The notes beneath the pieces were generated by a model. The model ran no database searches. It was not told the origin of the DNA and saw only the letters and a program-made list of their open reading frames with translations. Made by a program: the position numbers and the translations under genes. A stretch of DNA of 8,575 nt from a bacterium. Lineage in GTDB: Bacteria; JAHJDO01. Below are positions 5,702 to 8,575 of this stretch, piece by piece. The first letter of the stretch is position 1; the number at the start of each line of letters is the position of its first letter. The stretch is from positions 1-8,575 of the forward strand of contig JAUWOV010000076.1 of assembly GCA_030611945.1 (NCBI GenBank), read 5' to 3'.

Positions 5702-6522
5702 ATCTCCTCCCAAACAATTTCTTTTATATCAAAGACGGGCCCATCTTTACAAACCCGTTTGTAATTTTGAGTTTTGCCTTTTGAGTTTTGCCTTTTGAGT
5801 TTTAACTTTTGAGTTTTTATCGCGCATCCCATACACGCTCCAACACCACACGCCATTTGCCTTTCTAATGAGACCTGAGAGGAAACATTATACTTGGAAA
5901 CTAATTGATTAACCTGTTTCAGCATAGGGACAGGTCCGCAGACGAACACCTTCAATTTTGAATTAAGTTCCTTTCTTAGTAGATCAACAACTGTTCCATG
6001 AAGCCCAAAACTTCCATCATCCGTAGATACTTTCACTTTGCAATCCAATTTTTCAAGCTCATCTATGCAGAGAATGCTGCGTTTAGTATCCGCGCCAATA
6101 AGAACAGTTACATTTGAGCACTGCTCAACAAGTCTCTGAGCAAGAAAATATAATGGCGCAATTCCTATACCTCCTCCAACAAGAATTGGCAATTGGCAAT
6201 TGGAAACTAATTGGTAATCAAAACCACTGCCTAATGGACCTAGAACATCTATGGTATCGCCTGATGTCTTCTTAGATAATAATCCTGTTCCTCTTCCAAT
6301 TACTTTATAAAGAATTTCAATAATATTGTTTTCTATACTATAAACACTGATGGGTCTTCTTAATAAAGGATCATAACTCTCTGTACATCTTATATGAAGA
6401 AACTGCCCTGGTCTTGCTTGCCCAGCTATTTCTTTTGACTCAAACGTCATTCTATAACAATCAGAAGAGACCTTTGTGTTTTCTATTATTTCTTTTTTGA
6501 CACTAAAATTTTTTGTTCTCAT
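5698..6522 (-). CDS. pyrK: Dihydroorotate dehydrogenase electron-transfer subunit PyrK
   Basis: PyrK carries FAD and a [2Fe-2S] cluster and moves electrons from PyrD-bound FMN to NAD+. The 274-residue protein has an FAD-binding beta barrel with RRPIS (55-59), a nucleotide-binding fold with GGGIGIAPL (116-124) and FVCGP (193-197), and a C-terminal cluster domain. The cluster ligands should be Cys225, Cys230, Cys233 and Cys258 (C-x4-C-x2-C...C, then KDGPVFD). The gap between the third and fourth Cys is 24 residues, against about 14 in Lactococcus lactis PyrK; residues 238-253 are lysine/glutamine-rich and come from a 14-bp tandem repeat. A second repeat lies under the linker at about residues 105-112. 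The ATG has AAGGA upstream and begins 6 bp after pyrC; the stop overlaps the pyrD GTG. Function should be intact, since all motifs remain. Confidence 0.95.
   Translation of the reverse strand: MRTKNFSVKKEIIENTKVSSDCYRMTFESKEIAGQARPGQFLHIRCTESYDPLLRRPISVYSIENNIIEILYKVIGRGTGLLSKKTSGDTIDVLGPLGSGFDYQLVSNCQLPILVGGGIGIAPLYFLAQRLVEQCSNVTVLIGADTKRSILCIDELEKLDCKVKVSTDDGSFGLHGTVVDLLRKELNSKLKVFVCGPVPMLKQVNQLVSKYNVSSQVSLERQMACGVGACMGCAIKTQKLKLKRQNSKGKTQNYKRVCKDGPVFDIKEIVWEEM
5765..5818 (-). repeat. 14-bp tandem repeat inside pyrK
   Basis: On the plus strand the unit GTTTTGCCTTTTGA occurs at 5771-5784 and 5785-5798, then as GTTTTAACTTTTGA at 5799-5812. Partial units flank these (TTTTGA at 5765-5770 and GTTTTT at 5813-5818), nearly four copies in all. 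Because 14 is not a multiple of 3, successive copies are read in different frames, and three copies (42 bp) keep the gene in frame. It encodes a basic, polar stretch (about residues 236-253) between the third and fourth cluster cysteines of PyrK. Confidence 0.92.
6184..6215 (-). repeat. 7-bp short tandem repeat inside pyrK
   Basis: On the plus strand AATTGGC (6184-6190), AATTGGC (6191-6197) and AATTGGA (6198-6204) follow each other; another ATTGG occurs after a 5-nt break (6210-6214). Each unit contains the near-palindrome CAATTG. It encodes the segment around residues 104-113 of PyrK (QLVSNCQLPI), a linker just before the GGGIG nucleotide-binding motif. The repetition is clear though short; its origin is inference. 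Confidence 0.7.
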
Positions 6523-6528
6523 GTTCTG

Positions 6529-7806
6529 TTAATCCTTAAAAACAACTCTTCCACCAACAATCGTTGCTATTACTTTGCCATTTAACTTTCTGTTATGATA
6601 TGGACAATTTTTACTTTTTGAGAGGAACCTGTTGACATCTACGATCCATTTTTTATTCTCATCTATTATTGTTATGTCTGCGTCTGAGCCGGTTTTCAAT
6701 GTTCCTTTTGTCTCAAGTCCAAGAATTTTCGCAGGATTGCAGGAGAGCTTTTCAATAAGCTGGGATAATGATAAAACCTTGCTAAGAACAAGTTCTGTAA
6801 GGGCAAGCCCTATAGCTGTTTCAAAACCAACAATCCCGAACGGGGCATTATCATACGCGTATTCCTTCTCTGTTATTGTGTGAGGAGCGTGATCTGTTGC
6901 TATAACATCTATTGTTCCATCAGCAAGCCCGTTTTTTATGGCTTGAATATCATCTTCGCTTCTCAATGGGGGATTAACCTTCGTATTTGTATCATAATCA
7001 TTAATAGCTTTCTCTGTTAATGTGAAGTGATTAGGAGTTATTTCACAACTGACTTTTATATTGCGAGTTTTAGCATCTTTTATCAATTCTACTGTTCCTC
7101 CGCTTGATACATGAGCAATATGTATTCTGGTATTCAACATATTCGCTAAGCTTATATCTCTAAAAACAGCTATTTCCTCTGCTTCTCTGGGAATGCCTTT
7201 CAGTCCAAGAACAGTTGAAATATAACTTTCGTTCATCATTCCTTTCTCTGAGAGTGTCCTATCCTCGCAATGCGATATTACCGGAATATTAAATATCCCG
7301 CTATATTCAAGCGCTCTTCTCATGAGAGCGGAATTCTCTACCCAATTACCATCATCTGAAACAGCAACTACTCCCGCATCTTTCATATCCCCGATTTCTG
7401 CAAGTTCGGCTCCCTTTCGCCCCTTTGTGATTGCGCCAATAGGAAACACATTGACCTTGCCATCTTTTTTAGCTTTTTCTAAAACAAACCTTACAACGGA
7501 TTGATTATCTATTGCAGGCTCTGTATTTGGCATACAGCAAACTGAAGTAAACCCACCCTTTGCAGCAGACGCGGTTCCTGTGGCTATTGTTTCTGCGTCT
7601 TCTCTGCCGGGTTCTCTCAGATGAGCATGCATATCAATAAATCCGGGAGAAACGATCATATCTTTGGCATTGAATATCTCGCATCCATTTTCATTGATAT
7701 TCTTACCTAGCTTGCATATTTTGCCATTTTCTATTAACACATCCATTTTTTTATTTATATGTTGAGATGGATCAACAACACAACCATTTTTAATGAGTAG
7801 TTTCAT
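6529..7806 (-). CDS. pyrC: Dihydroorotase PyrC (class I, bacterial long type)
   Basis: PyrC cyclises carbamoyl-aspartate to dihydroorotate, the third step of UMP synthesis. The 425-residue protein is of the long amidohydrolase type found in Bacillus and Aquifex. The binuclear zinc site is complete: His60 and His62 in [10 protein letters not shown], Asp152 in SDDGNW as the bridging acid (in place of the carboxylated Lys of E. coli), His179 in SHCED, His232 in HIAHVSS and the catalytic Asp305 in ATDHAPH. Substrate contacts include CMPNT (91-95). All ligands are present, so it is an active enzyme rather than a PyrC' structural pseudo-DHOase. Its ATG overlaps the pyrB TGA by 4 nt, with AGAGG about 10 nt upstream, and pyrK begins 6 bp downstream. 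Adjacent PyrB and PyrC proteins are known to associate in some bacteria (Aquifex). Confidence 0.98.
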   Translation of the reverse strand: MKLLIKNGCVVDPSQHINKKMDVLIENGKICKLGKNINENGCEIFNAKDMIVSPGFIDMHAHLREPGREDAETIATGTASAAKGGFTSVCCMPNTEPAIDNQSVVRFVLEKAKKDGKVNVFPIGAITKGRKGAELAEIGDMKDAGVVAVSDDGNWVENSALMRRALEYSGIFNIPVISHCEDRTLSEKGMMNESYISTVLGLKGIPREAEEIAVFRDISLANMLNTRIHIAHVSSGGTVELIKDAKTRNIKVSCEITPNHFTLTEKAINDYDTNTKVNPPLRSEDDIQAIKNGLADGTIDVIATDHAPHTITEKEYAYDNAPFGIVGFETAIGLALTELVLSKVLSLSQLIEKLSCNPAKILGLETKGTLKTGSDADITIIDENKKWIVDVNRFLSKSKNCPYHNRKLNGKVIATIVGGRVVFKD

Positions 7807-8575
7807 ACACTCGTACCTCTTGTTTTACTGCCTGTAATAAGATAGAGAACAGCCATACGAACTGCAAGGCCATTGGTTACCTGCTCGAGAATAACTGAAT
7901 ATGGACCATCAGCCACTTCAGGCATAATTTCCACGCCTCTGTTCATAGGTCCCGGATGCATTATTAAAACGTCTTCTTTTGCATACTTAAGTCTCTCGCT
8001 TGTAATTCCATATAGCTTTGAATATTCTCTGATTGACGGGAAATAGCTTTGTCCTTGTCTTTCTTTCTGAATTCTTAGCGCCATAATAACATCTACATTC
8101 TTTACGGCATGTTCTATATTGTAGAAAACTTTTACGCCGGTTTTTTCAATATCAACAGGCAATAATGTCTTTGGTCCGCATATTCTCATCTCCATTCCCA
8201 TTTTCATCATACCCCAGATGTTGCTTCTTGCAACACGGCTGTGTCTGATATCTCCCACAATCGCTATCTTAAGTCCCTCTAGTCTGTTTTTCTTCTCTCT
8301 TATTGTAAACATGTCCAAAAGCGCCTGCGTTGGATGCTCATGAGTTCCATCTCCTGCATTTATAACACCTGCATTCAGCTTTCTTGACAGCATATAGGAT
8401 GCGCCTGAAGAGCCGTGGCGTATCACAACACAATCTATTTTCATAGCTTCAATATTTCTTGCTGTATCAATTAATGTCTCGCCTTTTGAGAGACTGCTTG
8501 TTGAGGCGGAAAAGTTTACTACGTCTGCGCTTAGGCGCTTCTCTGCAAGCTCAAAAGATATCCTTGTTCTTGTGC
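7803..8575 (-). CDS. pyrB: Aspartate carbamoyltransferase catalytic chain PyrB, N-terminus cut by window edge
   Basis: PyrB condenses carbamoyl phosphate with aspartate, the committed step of pyrimidine synthesis. The frame is open from the right edge to the TGA at 7803, giving 256 codons; about 45-50 N-terminal residues are missing by comparison with Bacillus PyrB (304 aa). An internal ATG at 8444 is not the start, because conserved sequence continues upstream to the edge. The fragment opens with the carbamoyl-phosphate loop TRTR[10 protein letters not shown]. It then has SSLSKGET (the active-site Lys loop), [30 protein letters not shown], the aspartate-binding LRIQKERQ and [11 protein letters not shown]. 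No regulatory chain (pyrI) follows; pyrC does, with a 4-nt overlap, so this is probably a stand-alone trimer or PyrC-associated type. Confidence in function is very high. Confidence 0.98.
   Translation of the reverse strand, partial: TRTRISFELAEKRLSADVVNFSASTSSLSKGETLIDTARNIEAMKIDCVVIRHGSSGASYMLSRKLNAGVINAGDGTHEHPTQALLDMFTIREKKNRLEGLKIAIVGDIRHSRVARSNIWGMMKMGMEMRICGPKTLLPVDIEKTGVKVFYNIEHAVKNVDVIMALRIQKERQGQSYFPSIREYSKLYGITSERLKYAKEDVLIMHPGPMNRGVEIMPEVADGPYSVILEQVTNGLAVRMAVLYLITGSKTRGTSV

Noticed and set aside
5702-5713. TTG at 5713 as the pyrD start
   Set aside because: Those codons are the GGAGGA ribosome-binding site for the GTG at 5701, which forms the GTGA overlap with pyrK typical of this operon.
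8442-8444. ATG at 8444 as the pyrB start
   Set aside because: Conserved PyrB residues, including the TRTR carbamoyl-phosphate loop, continue in frame upstream to the window edge.

Overview
The window is a compact, AT-rich bacterial chromosome segment in which every gene I can support lies on the minus strand; read in that direction it runs from the right end (8575) to the left end (1). It is bacterial: it has an MEP-pathway isoprenoid kinase, a class IB dihydroorotate dehydrogenase, an HrcA/CIRCE heat-shock circuit and an initiator tRNA of bacterial type. Three features point away from Proteobacteria: a SpoVG homologue, a DnaK without the roughly 20-25-residue N-terminal insertion found in most Gram-negatives, and an HrcA-GrpE-DnaK operon order common in Firmicutes and several other phyla. 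The modified SpoVG and several small repeats would suit an uncultured candidate phylum (Omnitrophota-like is a guess), but I cannot place the organism firmly.

Region 1 (8575 to about 3891) holds most of a pyrimidine biosynthesis operon: pyrB (5' end cut by the window edge), pyrC, pyrK and pyrD, followed by the isoprenoid gene ispE. pyrB/pyrC, pyrK/pyrD and pyrD/ispE overlap by 4 bases (ATGA or GTGA), and pyrC/pyrK are 6 bases apart, so translation is probably coupled. PyrB makes carbamoyl-aspartate, PyrC closes the ring, and the PyrD-PyrK complex oxidises dihydroorotate and passes electrons to NAD+. carA/carB, pyrE, pyrF and any pyrR are not in the window.

Region 2 (3890 to 3167) holds an enlarged spoVG with a zinc-ribbon-like insertion and an acidic/proline-rich tail, then tRNA-Gln(UUG) and the initiator tRNA-Met(CAU).

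Region 3 (about 3090 to 1) is a heat-shock operon: a sigma-70-type promoter, a perfect CIRCE operator, hrcA, grpE and the first 457 codons of dnaK, which runs off the left edge. HrcA should repress its own operon at CIRCE; GrpE is the nucleotide-exchange factor for DnaK.

I found no defence, mobile or CRISPR system. The most unusual content is small. SpoVG carries a Cys4 module in the middle of its core domain. Short-period repeats or palindromes also sit in places that look permissive: a 14-bp tandem repeat in the iron-sulfur loop of PyrK, a 7-bp repeat in a PyrK linker, an 18-bp palindrome in a loop of IspE, and an 8-bp repeat filling the hrcA-grpE gap and supplying part of the grpE ribosome-binding site. 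Together they suggest a genome in which small repeats have expanded between genes and inside tolerant protein loops.
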